A stretch of 32,002 bases of DNA from a virus. Shown one piece after another: positions 14,869 to 21,174 of the stretch. The stretch spans positions 1 to 32,002 of the IMG/VR virus record IMGVR_UViG_3300044701_002190; one strand, 5' to 3'. Numbering within the stretch: the stretch's first letter is position 1; every line of letters begins with the position of its first letter. Both the position numbers and the translations under genes were made by a program. The notes under the pieces were generated by a model. It searched no databases. It was not told the origin of the DNA and was given only the letters and a program-made list of their open reading frames with translations.

Positions 14869-15102
14869 CTAAACCAGCGCCTCCTGAATCCCCTCCAGCG
14901 CATCCACCGCCACGAACTCGCGGCGATGCACCCACACGTCGACCGGAAACGGCCAGTCGCCGTCGGTCAACCGAACGCGCACCCACTTCGGGTCGCGGGC
15001 GACGACGACACCGACGCGGCCGGCGTGCTGGCCGGCGGTGATGCGCACTTTGTGTCGCGCATGGTCACCAGTTCTGGCGTCACACTTTTCGGCTAAGTGC
15101 AT
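14869..15102 (-). CDS. Small KOW/SH3-like protein
   Basis: A 77-residue protein with 'KVRITAGQHAGRVGVVVARDPKWVRVRLTDGDWPFPVDVWVHRREFV'. The G.haGr.G.V pattern is KOW-like, as in NusG and some ribosomal proteins. It is the second gene of the Cro-side operon. GGAGAAG lies 6 bases before the ATG. A role in early antitermination or RNA binding is speculative. Confidence 0.65.
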   Translation of the reverse strand: MHLAEKCDARTGDHARHKVRITAGQHAGRVGVVVARDPKWVRVRLTDGDWPFPVDVWVHRREFVAVDALEGIQEALV

Positions 15103-15175
15103 TTCGGCTTCTCCGGATTGACAAAGGGGTGGATCACGTCGCGAGCCAGCACGGCACTACGATTTCTTCACGCAC

Positions 15176-15379
15176 CTAGCGAGCGGCAAAGATTTCGGGC
15201 AGCAACTGCTTGCGCGTAACCGCGCCTTTCGTGGCTTTCTCAACCCGAAGGGCAAAACGCGCCGACATACGGCGGTCTCCGGCCAGCCAGGCATAGATCG
15301 TCGCGGGGGCGATGTCTGCGGCGGCAGCAAGCCGCCGCACCCCGCCCGCGGTCTCGATTGCTTGTTTCAGTGCGTCCAT
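15176..15379 (-). CDS. cro: Cro-like repressor (YdaS/Cro HTH)
   Basis: A 67-residue protein, MDALKQAIETAGGVRRLAAAADIAPATIYAWLAGDRRMSARFALRVEKATKGAVTRKQLLPEIF, which is a classic YdaS/Cro-type helix-turn-helix. It is transcribed divergently from the CI gene and is the first gene of the leftward operon. It probably binds the operator palindrome in the shared control region and commits the phage to lytic growth. The ribosome site is weak. Confidence 0.85.
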   Translation of the reverse strand: MDALKQAIETAGGVRRLAAAADIAPATIYAWLAGDRRMSARFALRVEKATKGAVTRKQLLPEIFAAR

Positions 15380-15415
15380 TGCTTACGAGTCACCCACTTG
15401 AAAACCGTCTGCAAG

Positions 15416-15444
15416 AGTCTACATATGCGTATCCCAATAGTCAA
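15416..15444 (-). promoter_or_regulatory. Leftward early promoter (PR-like) for cro operon
   Basis: On the minus strand TTGACT (15444-15439) and TAGACT (15421-15416) are separated by 17 bases. The predicted transcript starts about 30 bases before the cro ATG. This is the best sigma70 match in the switch region. Confidence 0.7.
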
Positions 15445-15461
15445 CAAAGGCGGATGCCGTG

Positions 15462-15474
15462 GACAACAGTTGTC
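15462..15474. promoter_or_regulatory. Operator-like palindrome in the CI/Cro switch
   Basis: GACAAC-A-GTTGTC is a perfect 6-1-6 palindrome. It lies just upstream of the cro -35 and between the presumed -35 and -10 of the CI promoter, so a bound repressor could affect both directions. I found only one perfect copy in the switch. Confidence 0.65.
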
Positions 15475-15476
15475 GT

Positions 15477-15489
15477 CATACTGTCCATA
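15477..15489 (+). promoter_or_regulatory. Candidate CI promoter -10, giving a leaderless mRNA
   Basis: CATACT (15477-15482) is a 4/6 match to TATAAT. Transcription would start at about 15489, the A of the proposed ATG. No good -35 is visible, as for promoters that need activation. The early operon promoter uses the same -10 hexamer. Confidence 0.4.
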
Positions 15490-16145
15490 TGGCAATGGGC
15501 AAGCGGATACAGGCGCGGCTAGACGAGCTTGGCTGGCATCAGACCAAACTGCTCGAGCACGTCCCGGAGCTTTCCAAGTCCTCGCTGTCGGCGATGATCC
15601 TTCGCGACAGTTCGCGCTCGCAGTGGTCGGAGCGGATCGCCGACGCGCTGGGCGTGAATCACCGCTGGCTGCAGACGGGGGAAGGGCCGCGCGACCTGAT
15701 TGGCGGAGCGGTATCGCCGTTCCGCCCGCCGGGATTCGTGCCGCTGCTCGCGTGGGAGGCGCTGTCTGCTATGAATGAGCGGGCCGCCTGGGAACAAGCA
15801 TTGACGGACGGCAAGCCGATCACGACGCGAGAAGTCACGCCGCGTCCGGGCTGGTTCGCGCTGCGGATCGACTCCGACGCCATGACAGCGCCGCCAGGTG
15901 CCGCCCTGTCCTTGCCGCGCGGGACGATCGTCGTCGTTGATCCATTCAAGCGGGCCGCGCCCGGCGACTACGTGATCGCCCGCGACCCTCAAACGGGCGC
16001 ACCGACCTGCAAGCGGCTAGCGGCGGACGCAGGCCGGTTGTTACTTGTACCGCTCAACTCGGCATACCCTGCGGTGTCAATTGATAGCGTCGAGTCGTCG
16101 ATCATCGGCGTTTGCGTCGAGTGGCAGACTGGCGGCGTGTTCTAG
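15489..16145 (+). CDS. cI: CI-like repressor with degenerate S24 peptidase domain
   Basis: A 218-residue protein. The N-terminus is a helix-turn-helix (GKRIQARLDELGWHQTKLLEHVPELSKSSLSAMI). The C-terminus is a LexA/CI S24 domain: 'FALRIDSDAMTAPPG', 'GTIVVVDPFKRAAPGDYVIARD', 'TCKRL'. The usual serine of the GDSM box is alanine (codon GCC at 15879-15881, residue 131); the lysine (175) remains. No Ala-Gly or Cys-Gly cleavage pair is visible in the linker. It should hold the lysogenic state but may not self-cleave in the SOS response. The start is uncertain: 15489 or 15495 fit the HTH, and an ATG at 15459 lies upstream over the operator. No Shine-Dalgarno is present, so the mRNA may be leaderless. 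A terminator follows. Confidence 0.88.
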   Translation: MAMGKRIQARLDELGWHQTKLLEHVPELSKSSLSAMILRDSSRSQWSERIADALGVNHRWLQTGEGPRDLIGGAVSPFRPPGFVPLLAWEALSAMNERAAWEQALTDGKPITTREVTPRPGWFALRIDSDAMTAPPGAALSLPRGTIVVVDPFKRAAPGDYVIARDPQTGAPTCKRLAADAGRLLLVPLNSAYPAVSIDSVESSIIGVCVEWQTGGVF

Positions 16146-16160
16146 AAGATCGACGCCCCG

Positions 16161-16186
16161 AGCCCGCACTGAGCGGGCTTTTTTTT
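16161..16186 (+). terminator. Intrinsic terminator after CI
   Basis: AGCCCGC-ACTGA-GCGGGCT forms a 7-bp stem followed by a run of eight T residues. It isolates the repressor transcript from the early operon. Confidence 0.9.
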
Positions 16187-16206
16187 GCTTTCGGAGTCCG
16201 CACCTG

Positions 16207-16235
16207 TTGACGTCGGTAGAACGCACTCGCATACT
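16207..16235 (+). promoter_or_regulatory. Promoter of the plus-strand early operon (PL-like)
   Basis: TTGACG (16207-16212) and CATACT (16230-16235) are separated by 17 bases. A GGAGG ribosome site and the first early gene follow. No copy of the switch palindrome is visible here, although GTTGAC resembles a half-site. Confidence 0.65.
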
Positions 16236-16260
16236 ATGTAGACGATTGCGGAGGCACAAC

Positions 16261-16578
16261 ATGGGATCTGCAGACCTTAGACATTGCATTGAAGCCCGCG
16301 AGCGCTTTGTCGACCGGCGCTTCCAAGAGCTGCGCGGCGCGCTTCTGTACTACCCCAGCACTCGGGTAGCTGCCATCTGGTCCGCGCAGCTGCGCCCGAC
16401 AGTGGGCGAAGAGCTTGTCGCCTGGATCTGCGAAACCGCAGACCAGCCGGAAGCGGCTATCGCAATGGCGATCACGAACCCGTGGTCGCGCCGGGAAACG
16501 CTCGAGCGGTTCTGCGAGGCGCGTGCGCAAGCCGAAGCCGACGCCCTTCCTTCTGACTATTTCAACGAGGTCGCGTGA
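16261..16578 (+). CDS. Hypothetical early phage protein
   Basis: A 105-residue soluble protein, mostly helical, with 'RHCIEARERFVDRRFQELRGALL', 'GEELVAWICETADQPEAAIAMAI' and 'TLERFCEARAQAEADALPSDYF'. It is the first gene of the early operon. GGAGG lies 6 bases before the ATG, which fixes this start. No family recognised; first-position early genes often affect host functions, but nothing shows this here. Confidence 0.7.
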   Translation: MGSADLRHCIEARERFVDRRFQELRGALLYYPSTRVAAIWSAQLRPTVGEELVAWICETADQPEAAIAMAITNPWSRRETLERFCEARAQAEADALPSDYFNEVA

Positions 16579-16802
16579 TGAACAACAAGTTCCTTTCTGT
16601 CGACCGCCGCGGCGGCTCGCAGGTGTCCGCGGACCTTCGCGACGGCCGCACCGCCCGCCACGCGCAGGGCTGGCGCGAACTGAACGCGGCCAACGACCCG
16701 ATGGACGTGCCGACGTCCATCATTCACGCGCTTGTGCTGGCGTTCTCCGTTTGGCTGACCATTGCCCTGGCCGTCGTCGGCGCGGTGGCGCTGCTCGGAT
16801 GA
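16578..16802 (+). CDS. Small inner-membrane protein
   Basis: A 74-residue protein. A soluble N-terminus of about 45 residues is followed by one clear transmembrane helix, 'SIIHALVLAFSVWLTIALAV', ending close to the C-terminus. The ATG overlaps the upstream stop (TGATG); a GTG three bases earlier is also possible. Its stop overlaps the exonuclease start (ATGA). Function unknown; superinfection exclusion is one possibility from its place in the early operon, without direct evidence. Confidence 0.65.
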   Translation: MNNKFLSVDRRGGSQVSADLRDGRTARHAQGWRELNAANDPMDVPTSIIHALVLAFSVWLTIALAVVGAVALLG

Positions 16803-17590
16803 CGCCGACCATCGACTACGGCATGCCGCACGCTGAGTATTTGGCGGTGCCGGCGATGAGCGCGTCGGGCATCAAGCGGTTTATCCGCTCGCCTGCGCAC
16901 TTCAAGGCCGGCAGCGCCGGCATCGACGCGAGCGCCGCGGCGGTTGGCACGGCGACGCACATGGCGGTCCTTGAGCCGGCGCGGTTCGATGCCGAGGTCG
17001 TCGTGTCGCCTAAGTTCGACAAGCGCAGCAAGGCGGGCAAGGCCGAAGCCGAGGCGTGGGCTGCGGCTCACGCCGGGCGGCTTGTCATTGACGAGGAAAC
17101 CTTCGACGCCGTCCGCCGCATGGCCGACGCGGTGCGGGCGCATCCGGCCGCGAGCGCGCTCCTTCAGTCGGGCGTGCCCGAGGTTTCAATGATGTGGGCG
17201 GACGCGGACACCGGCGTTGCCTGCAAGTCGCGCGCTGACTGGTTGCGGCCCGACGGGCTGATCGTTGACCTCAAGACGGCCCGCGACGCGTCGCCGGGCG
17301 GGTTCGCGCGGGCGATCGGGCAATACGGCTACGCGCTGCAGGCGGCTTGGTATCTCGCCGGCGCGCGCGTCGTGCTGCGCGAAGAGCCCGCCGGGTTCGT
17401 GTTCGTGGCGGTTGAAAAAGACCCGCCGCATGCGGTCGGCGTCTACGCGCTCGACGCAGCGTCGGTCGATGCCGCAGCCGACCGCATCGCGGGTGCGCTC
17501 GTGCGCCTGCTTGACTGCCAACGCTCGGGCCACTGGCCCGCGTACTCAAGCCTCGTTGAAACGATAACCGCGCCCGCGTGGGCGCTCTGA
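16799..17590 (+). CDS. RecE-like PDDEXK exonuclease
   Basis: A 263-residue protein. It matches RecE/ExoVIII-type phage nucleases: 'MSASGIKRFIRSPAHFKA', 'GTATHMAVLEP' with His54, 'CKSRADWLRPDGLIVDLKTARDAS' giving Asp147 and the D157xK159 core, and 'YGYALQAAWYL' with the RecB-type Q/Y motif. Such enzymes degrade one strand from double-strand ends to leave 3' tails for an annealing protein. The bet gene follows 13 bases later, a standard pair. The start is the ATG overlapping the previous stop. Confidence 0.85.
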   Translation: MTPTIDYGMPHAEYLAVPAMSASGIKRFIRSPAHFKAGSAGIDASAAAVGTATHMAVLEPARFDAEVVVSPKFDKRSKAGKAEAEAWAAAHAGRLVIDEETFDAVRRMADAVRAHPAASALLQSGVPEVSMMWADADTGVACKSRADWLRPDGLIVDLKTARDASPGGFARAIGQYGYALQAAWYLAGARVVLREEPAGFVFVAVEKDPPHAVGVYALDAASVDAAADRIAGALVRLLDCQRSGHWPAYSSLVETITAPAWAL

Positions 17591-17603
17591 CACAGGAGCA
17601 CAA

Positions 17604-18395
17604 ATGTCCGCAGTACCCGCAACCATTGGCTCGCAGCCGCCGTCGCTGCTGGCAAAGCTTGCCGATCGGTTTAGCGTCGACCCCGCCAAGATGATGGGCA
17701 CGCTCAAGGCGACGGCCTTTAAGGGCGAAGTCAGCAACGAGCAACTGATGGCGCTGCTGATTGTGGCCGACCAATACGGCCTGAACCCGTTCACCAAGGA
17801 AATCTACGCATTCCCGGACAAGGGCGGCGTTGTGCCGGTCGTCGGGGTCGATGGCTGGGCGCGCATCATCAACCAGCACCCCGCCTTCGACGGCATGGAC
17901 TACGCGGACGGCCCGACCGGGAAAGACGGGCTACCCGAATGGATCGAGTGCGCCATTTACCGGCGCGACCGCTCGCACCCGGTGAAGGTGCGCGAGTACA
18001 TGGCCGAGTGCAAGCGCGGCACGCAGCCGTGGAACAGCCACCCGCGCCGGATGCTGCGGCACAAGTCGACGATTCAAGCGGCCCGCATGGCGTTTGGCTT
18101 CGTCGGCATCTATGACGAAGACGAGGCGCAGCGCATCGTCGGCGGCGGAATGAAGGACATCACGCCCGCGCGCCAGCCGTCGGCCGTCGCCGCCATCAAC
18201 AGGCAGATTGCGCCGCCCGTGGTCGAGTCGCGCGCACCGTCGTTCGATGACGTGGCCGCGATGATTACCGAAGCGGCGACCGCCGACGCGCTGGCCGAGA
18301 TCCGCAACATCGTGCCCAGCGTTGAGTCCGACGACGACCGCGAAGAACTTGAGGGTCTGCTTGCCGTGCGCGAGGCGGAGCTGGCCTCGAAATGA
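17604..18395 (+). CDS. bet: Bet/RecT-type single-strand annealing protein
   Basis: A 263-residue protein closely matching lambda Bet: 'VSNEQLMALLIVADQYGLNPFTKEIYAFPDKGGVVPVVGVDGWARIINQHPAFDGMDY', then 'WIECAIYRRDRSHPVKVREYMAECKR' and 'RRMLRHKSTIQAARMAFGFVGIYDEDEAQRI'. It anneals complementary single strands during phage recombination and works with the upstream exonuclease. AGGAG lies 6 bases before the ATG. The last 70 residues are a less conserved tail, likely the partner-binding part. Confidence 0.93.
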   Translation: MSAVPATIGSQPPSLLAKLADRFSVDPAKMMGTLKATAFKGEVSNEQLMALLIVADQYGLNPFTKEIYAFPDKGGVVPVVGVDGWARIINQHPAFDGMDYADGPTGKDGLPEWIECAIYRRDRSHPVKVREYMAECKRGTQPWNSHPRRMLRHKSTIQAARMAFGFVGIYDEDEAQRIVGGGMKDITPARQPSAVAAINRQIAPPVVESRAPSFDDVAAMITEAATADALAEIRNIVPSVESDDDREELEGLLAVREAELASK

Positions 18396-18631
18396 CGCCG
18401 CACCAGGTCGAGATAGCCGAGGCAATCCTCGCGGGCGTGTCCCGTGGCGACCTGGCCGCGCATCTCGGCGTGACGCGGCGTGCCGTAGACGGCCGGCTGC
18501 ATCTGATGAAGCAGCGTTTCAAGGTCGATACCTATGCGGCGCTTGTCGATTTGCTTCGACAGTCCCGGCCGCACACGAACCAAACAATCCAAAAGGCGCG
18601 CGAGAACCCGCGCCAATGGTTCCACGTTTAA
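18392..18631 (+). CDS. Helix-turn-helix DNA-binding protein
   Basis: A 79-residue protein with 'MTPHQVEIAEAILAGVSRGDLAAHLGVTRRAVDGRLHLMKQRFKVDTYAALVDLL', a LuxR/GerE-like helix-turn-helix. It overlaps the bet stop (ATGA). It may regulate the early operon; its operator is unknown. Confidence 0.65.
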   Translation: MTPHQVEIAEAILAGVSRGDLAAHLGVTRRAVDGRLHLMKQRFKVDTYAALVDLLRQSRPHTNQTIQKARENPRQWFHV

Positions 18632-18645
18632 CCACGGAGCAGCGA

Positions 18646-18897
18646 ATGCCTGAGTACAACAACGACATGACCGGAATCATCGGCAAAAACGACCGCAAGG
18701 AGTCCGACAAGCACCCGGACATTAAGGGCCATTGCGAAATCGGCGGCGTGAAGTACTGGATCAGCGGCTGGCGCAAGGAGCGCAAGGACGGGTCGGGTTC
18801 GTTCTACAGCCTGCGGTACGAAGCGGCCGACCAGCCCGCGCCCGCGAAGAAGCCCGCGCAGGTGTCGATGGCGGACGACGATTCGATTCCGTTTTGA
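18646..18897 (+). CDS. Small recombination-associated protein with SSB-like C-terminal tail
   Basis: An 83-residue protein. The core 'HPDIKGHCEIGGVKYWISGWRKERKDGSGSFYSLRYEA' is a small beta-rich domain that I recall from phage recombination regions. The tail 'MADDDSIPF' closely mimics the acidic -DDDIPF tip of bacterial SSB, which recruits host repair and replication proteins. GGAG lies upstream of the ATG. It sits two genes after bet. A single-strand-binding or SSB-mimic role is inference from the tail and position. Confidence 0.65.
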   Translation: MPEYNNDMTGIIGKNDRKESDKHPDIKGHCEIGGVKYWISGWRKERKDGSGSFYSLRYEAADQPAPAKKPAQVSMADDDSIPF

Positions 18898-18904
18898 GGC
18901 GACG

Positions 18905-19354
18905 ATGCGCTGCAAAACTTGCTTGCTGGACTTAGCGCCCAGCGCCTTTTATGCATCGAACCAAGCGCAGTGCAAAGAATGCATAAAAGCTTCGGTGAAG
19001 CAAAATCGCAGAGAAAAGATTGAGTATTACCGCTCATACGATCGCATGCGATCCAACCTGCCGCACCGGGTTCACGCGAGGTTGACTTACAGCATCACGG
19101 ACGCTGCTCGCATTTCGCAGGCGGTAGCCAAAAAGAAGTGGGCGGTGGCAAACGCACTCCGGAAAAAAGCAACGACCACAGTCCAAAACGCCATTCGAGA
19201 CAAACGCCTAGAGCGTCAACCTTGTTTCATCTGCGGCGCTAAAGCGCAGGCCCATCATCCTGACTACAACGCCCCGCTCGCAGTGTCTTGGCTGTGCTGT
19301 ACGCATCACGCTCAGACTCACCGCGAGCACCGCGAGTGGCTACGCGCAGCATGA
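18905..19354 (+). CDS. Zinc-ribbon/HNH-like nuclease candidate
   Basis: A 149-residue basic protein. An N-terminal zinc ribbon has Cys3, Cys6, Cys23 and Cys26 (CKTC...CKEC). A basic helical middle follows. The C-terminus has 'CFICGAKAQAHHPDYNAPLAVSWLCCTHHAQTH', an HNH-like zinc site with the paired HH. The gene is visibly more A/T-rich than its neighbours, with AAA and GAA codons, as expected for a later arrival such as a homing nuclease. A stem-forming inverted repeat lies within its first 90 bases. Confidence 0.65.
   Translation: MRCKTCLLDLAPSAFYASNQAQCKECIKASVKQNRREKIEYYRSYDRMRSNLPHRVHARLTYSITDAARISQAVAKKKWAVANALRKKATTTVQNAIRDKRLERQPCFICGAKAQAHHPDYNAPLAVSWLCCTHHAQTHREHREWLRAA
18946..18989. 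repeat. 11-bp inverted repeat in the zinc-ribbon coding region
   Basis: CTTTTATGCAT (18946-18956) and ATGCATAAAAG (18979-18989) are perfect inverted copies 22 bases apart. They could form an mRNA hairpin early in the gene. Confidence 0.7.
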
Positions 19355-19584
19355 ACCGCGCTGAATACTTGGTACGCGCCCGCGAGCTAGCCCCGCGCGG
19401 CGACGCCTTGCCGCATACCAAACTGTCCGAAGCCGACGTGCGCGAGATCCGCAGGCTCGCCCAGGTGCGCGAGCAGGCGCGGGCGCGGATCAACGCGGAA
19501 CTGAGCAACGCGGCGATTGCGGCGCGGTATGGCGTGCATCAGCGGACGGTTGAGAAGGTTTTGTCGTGGGAGCGGGTGCGGTGA
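19351..19584 (+). CDS. Small helix-turn-helix protein
   Basis: A 77-residue protein. After 'MNRAEYLVRARELAPRGDALPHTKLSEADVREIRRL' it ends with 'LSNAAIAARYGVHQRTVEKVLSWERVR', a clear helix-turn-helix of the kind seen near HNH or methyltransferase genes. ATGA and GTGA overlaps couple it to the genes on both sides. It may control the methyltransferase. Confidence 0.7.
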   Translation: MNRAEYLVRARELAPRGDALPHTKLSEADVREIRRLAQVREQARARINAELSNAAIAARYGVHQRTVEKVLSWERVR

Positions 19585-20381
19585 ATGTGCTGGACTTGTT
19601 CAGCGGTATCGGCGGCTTCTCGCTCGGTTTGGAGCGTGCCGGCATGACCACCGTCGCGTTCTGCGAGGTCGATCCGTTTTGCCGCCGCGTGCTCGCGAAC
19701 CATTGGCCCGAGGTGCCGATCTATGAGGATGTACGAGAACTGGACGCTTCCCGGCTTCGAGGTGACGGGATCGATCGAATCGATGTCGTCACCGGCGGAT
19801 ACCCGTGCCAGCCCTTCAGCCACGCGGGCAAAAGGGGCGGCACCGCTGACCCGCGCCACCTCTGGCCGGCAATGCGCCGAATTGTTGGCGAAGTCCGACC
19901 CGCTTGGGTCATTGCTGAGAACGTTGCTGGTCACATCTCCTTGGGCCTCGACCAAGTGCTTGCTGACCTGGAAACCGACGGCTACTCCGGGCGGGCGATT
20001 GTTGTTCCGGCTGCAGCCGTCGATGCCCCGCACATCCGGCAGCGAGTCTGGATCGTGGCTCGCGACAGCGACAGCGACAGCGAATCAGCTTGCGCCGTCG
20101 ATGCGCAAGCACAAGGGCTGCGCGGCGATATGGCCGACGCCGACGGTGAACGACAGCAGGAACGTCACGTTGCCGCCGAGTCAGATCAAGCACGACAACA
20201 TCCCGGGCGCAATGCTGCGGGCTGGCGAGCAGCCAGGTGGCCGGCTGAACCCGGAATTCGTCGAGTGGTTAATGGGCTACACGACGGGATGGACGGACAT
20301 CGGCTCCGAGCCCTCGGCAACGCCGTCGTCCCGCAGATCCCCGAAATGATCGGCCGCGCAATTATGGCGCACGCAGCATGA
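19581..20381 (+). CDS. C5 cytosine DNA methyltransferase
   Basis: A 266-residue protein with the motifs in order: I VLDLFSGIGGFSLGLERAG (3-21), IV with the catalytic Cys76 in GGYPCQPFSHAGK, VI ENV (113-115), VIII QRVWIVA (154-160), and IX-X RLRALGNAVVPQIPEMIGRAI (241-261). The variable region between VIII and IX is only about 80 residues, so the target domain is short. The GTG start overlaps the previous TGA. It probably protects phage DNA from host restriction; no partner nuclease is seen. A second open frame is nested inside the gene. Confidence 0.92.
   Translation: MNVLDLFSGIGGFSLGLERAGMTTVAFCEVDPFCRRVLANHWPEVPIYEDVRELDASRLRGDGIDRIDVVTGGYPCQPFSHAGKRGGTADPRHLWPAMRRIVGEVRPAWVIAENVAGHISLGLDQVLADLETDGYSGRAIVVPAAAVDAPHIRQRVWIVARDSDSDSESACAVDAQAQGLRGDMADADGERQQERHVAAESDQARQHPGRNAAGWRAARWPAEPGIRRVVNGLHDGMDGHRLRALGNAVVPQIPEMIGRAIMAHAA
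19723..20349 (+). CDS. Nested +1-frame ORF inside the methyltransferase gene
   Basis: A 208-codon open frame lies fully within the methyltransferase gene, shifted by one base. It has its own ATG (another two codons later) and GAGGTG ending 7 bases before it. The product includes 'GRLLFRLQPSMPRTSG', 'IWPTPTVNDSRN' and 'LNPEFVEWLMGYTTGWTDIG'. I recall the last two patterns from annotated phage proteins linked to cytosine methyltransferases. It may be a real overlapping gene, or its look may follow from conserved motifs in the main frame. Function unknown. Confidence 0.4.
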   Translation: MRMYENWTLPGFEVTGSIESMSSPADTRASPSATRAKGAAPLTRATSGRQCAELLAKSDPLGSLLRTLLVTSPWASTKCLLTWKPTATPGGRLLFRLQPSMPRTSGSESGSWLATATATANQLAPSMRKHKGCAAIWPTPTVNDSRNVTLPPSQIKHDNIPGAMLRAGEQPGGRLNPEFVEWLMGYTTGWTDIGSEPSATPSSRRSPK

Positions 20382-20611
20382 GCGACAGCAAGATCCTACC
20401 CGCCGCGTCCGGCCCCACCGGCTACCGCTGGCCCGACGAGCACCCGCCCCCGCGCGGGACGAAGCTCTTGATCTACACGTCGGGCGGCGTGGCGATCATC
20501 AGCGACTGGTCGGACAACAGCAATCACGTGGCCTGGTCGCCGCTGCCAGCGAAGCCGGTGCGCCGTGGCGAGCCCGTGCAATGGACCGAGGAACCGGATC
20601 ATGGCGAGTGA
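20378..20611 (+). CDS. Hypothetical small phage protein
   Basis: A 77-residue protein with 'YRWPDEHPPPRGTKLLIYTSGGVAIISDWSDNSNHVAWSPLPAKP'. The spacing of Trp and the final 'W.PLP' resemble DUF551-like phage proteins. The ATG overlaps the methyltransferase stop. Function unknown. Confidence 0.65.
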   Translation: MSDSKILPAASGPTGYRWPDEHPPPRGTKLLIYTSGGVAIISDWSDNSNHVAWSPLPAKPVRRGEPVQWTEEPDHGE

Positions 20612-20876
20612 GTTTGACGACACCGCACAAATTGAGGGTTTCCCCAAACTTTCTCAAACTCCGGAGCCGGTCGCGTGTCACAACGTAATTGAAATTACGC
20701 AAAGCGCAGCCGACAACACCGAAGCGATGCGGCAGGCACTCGATTGGCTCACCGACGAGCAGTCCGTGGAGGACGAGGACTGCGGGGAGGCCATGTGCGG
20801 AGACTGCATCGTCGTGCGCAAGCGGCAGGTAATCATTGACGCGCTGAAGCGGGCGCTGGGAGAGCGTGATGAGTGA
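20601..20876 (+). CDS. Hypothetical acidic phage protein
   Basis: A 91-residue acidic protein. Its middle, 'NTEAMRQALDWLTDEQ', resembles 'HTEVMQQALEALENC' in the next gene, and both have paired cysteines near the C-terminus (CGEAMCGDC here), with a final helix 'VIIDALKRALGE'. The two genes look like diverged copies. It overlaps the previous gene by 11 bases. Confidence 0.6.
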   Translation: MASEFDDTAQIEGFPKLSQTPEPVACHNVIEITQSAADNTEAMRQALDWLTDEQSVEDEDCGEAMCGDCIVVRKRQVIIDALKRALGERDE

Positions 20877-21174
20877 GCCGGTGGCGTGGCGCACTTTTGA
20901 TGGCGAAGGCGGATACGACTATCGAACGTACGAGGACAACGAGACGTATCGCGACGACTACATCGCACGCAATGGCCCGCGCTATCGGGATTGGGTCGAG
21001 CCGCTCTATACCGCCCCGACAGATCACACCGAAGTGATGCAACAGGCGCTGGAGGCGCTGGAGAACTGCACCAGCGAACATGGACACCGCTGCACCCGAT
21101 GCGACAGCGAAGTGGACGAAGGCGGAAAAGTCATAGCCGCACTGCGCGCGGCGCTGGGAGACGGCAATGGATAA
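20869..21174 (+). CDS. Hypothetical phage protein, paralogue of the preceding gene
   Basis: A 101-residue protein. The N-terminus 'SEPVAWRTFDGEGGYDYRTYEDNETYRDDYIARNG' and 'WVEPLYTAP' are typical of small phage proteins of unknown role. The second half repeats the pattern of the preceding protein: 'TEVMQQALEALENC', 'CTRCDSE', 'VIAALRAALG'. The GTG three bases before the ATG is an alternative start. Confidence 0.6.
   Translation: MSEPVAWRTFDGEGGYDYRTYEDNETYRDDYIARNGPRYRDWVEPLYTAPTDHTEVMQQALEALENCTSEHGHRCTRCDSEVDEGGKVIAALRAALGDGNG

Noticed and set aside
20064-20081. Three GACAGC repeats as a regulatory or CRISPR-like array
   Set aside because: Only three six-base units inside the methyltransferase gene, coding DSDSDS; too short for an array. 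No CRISPR array was seen in the window.
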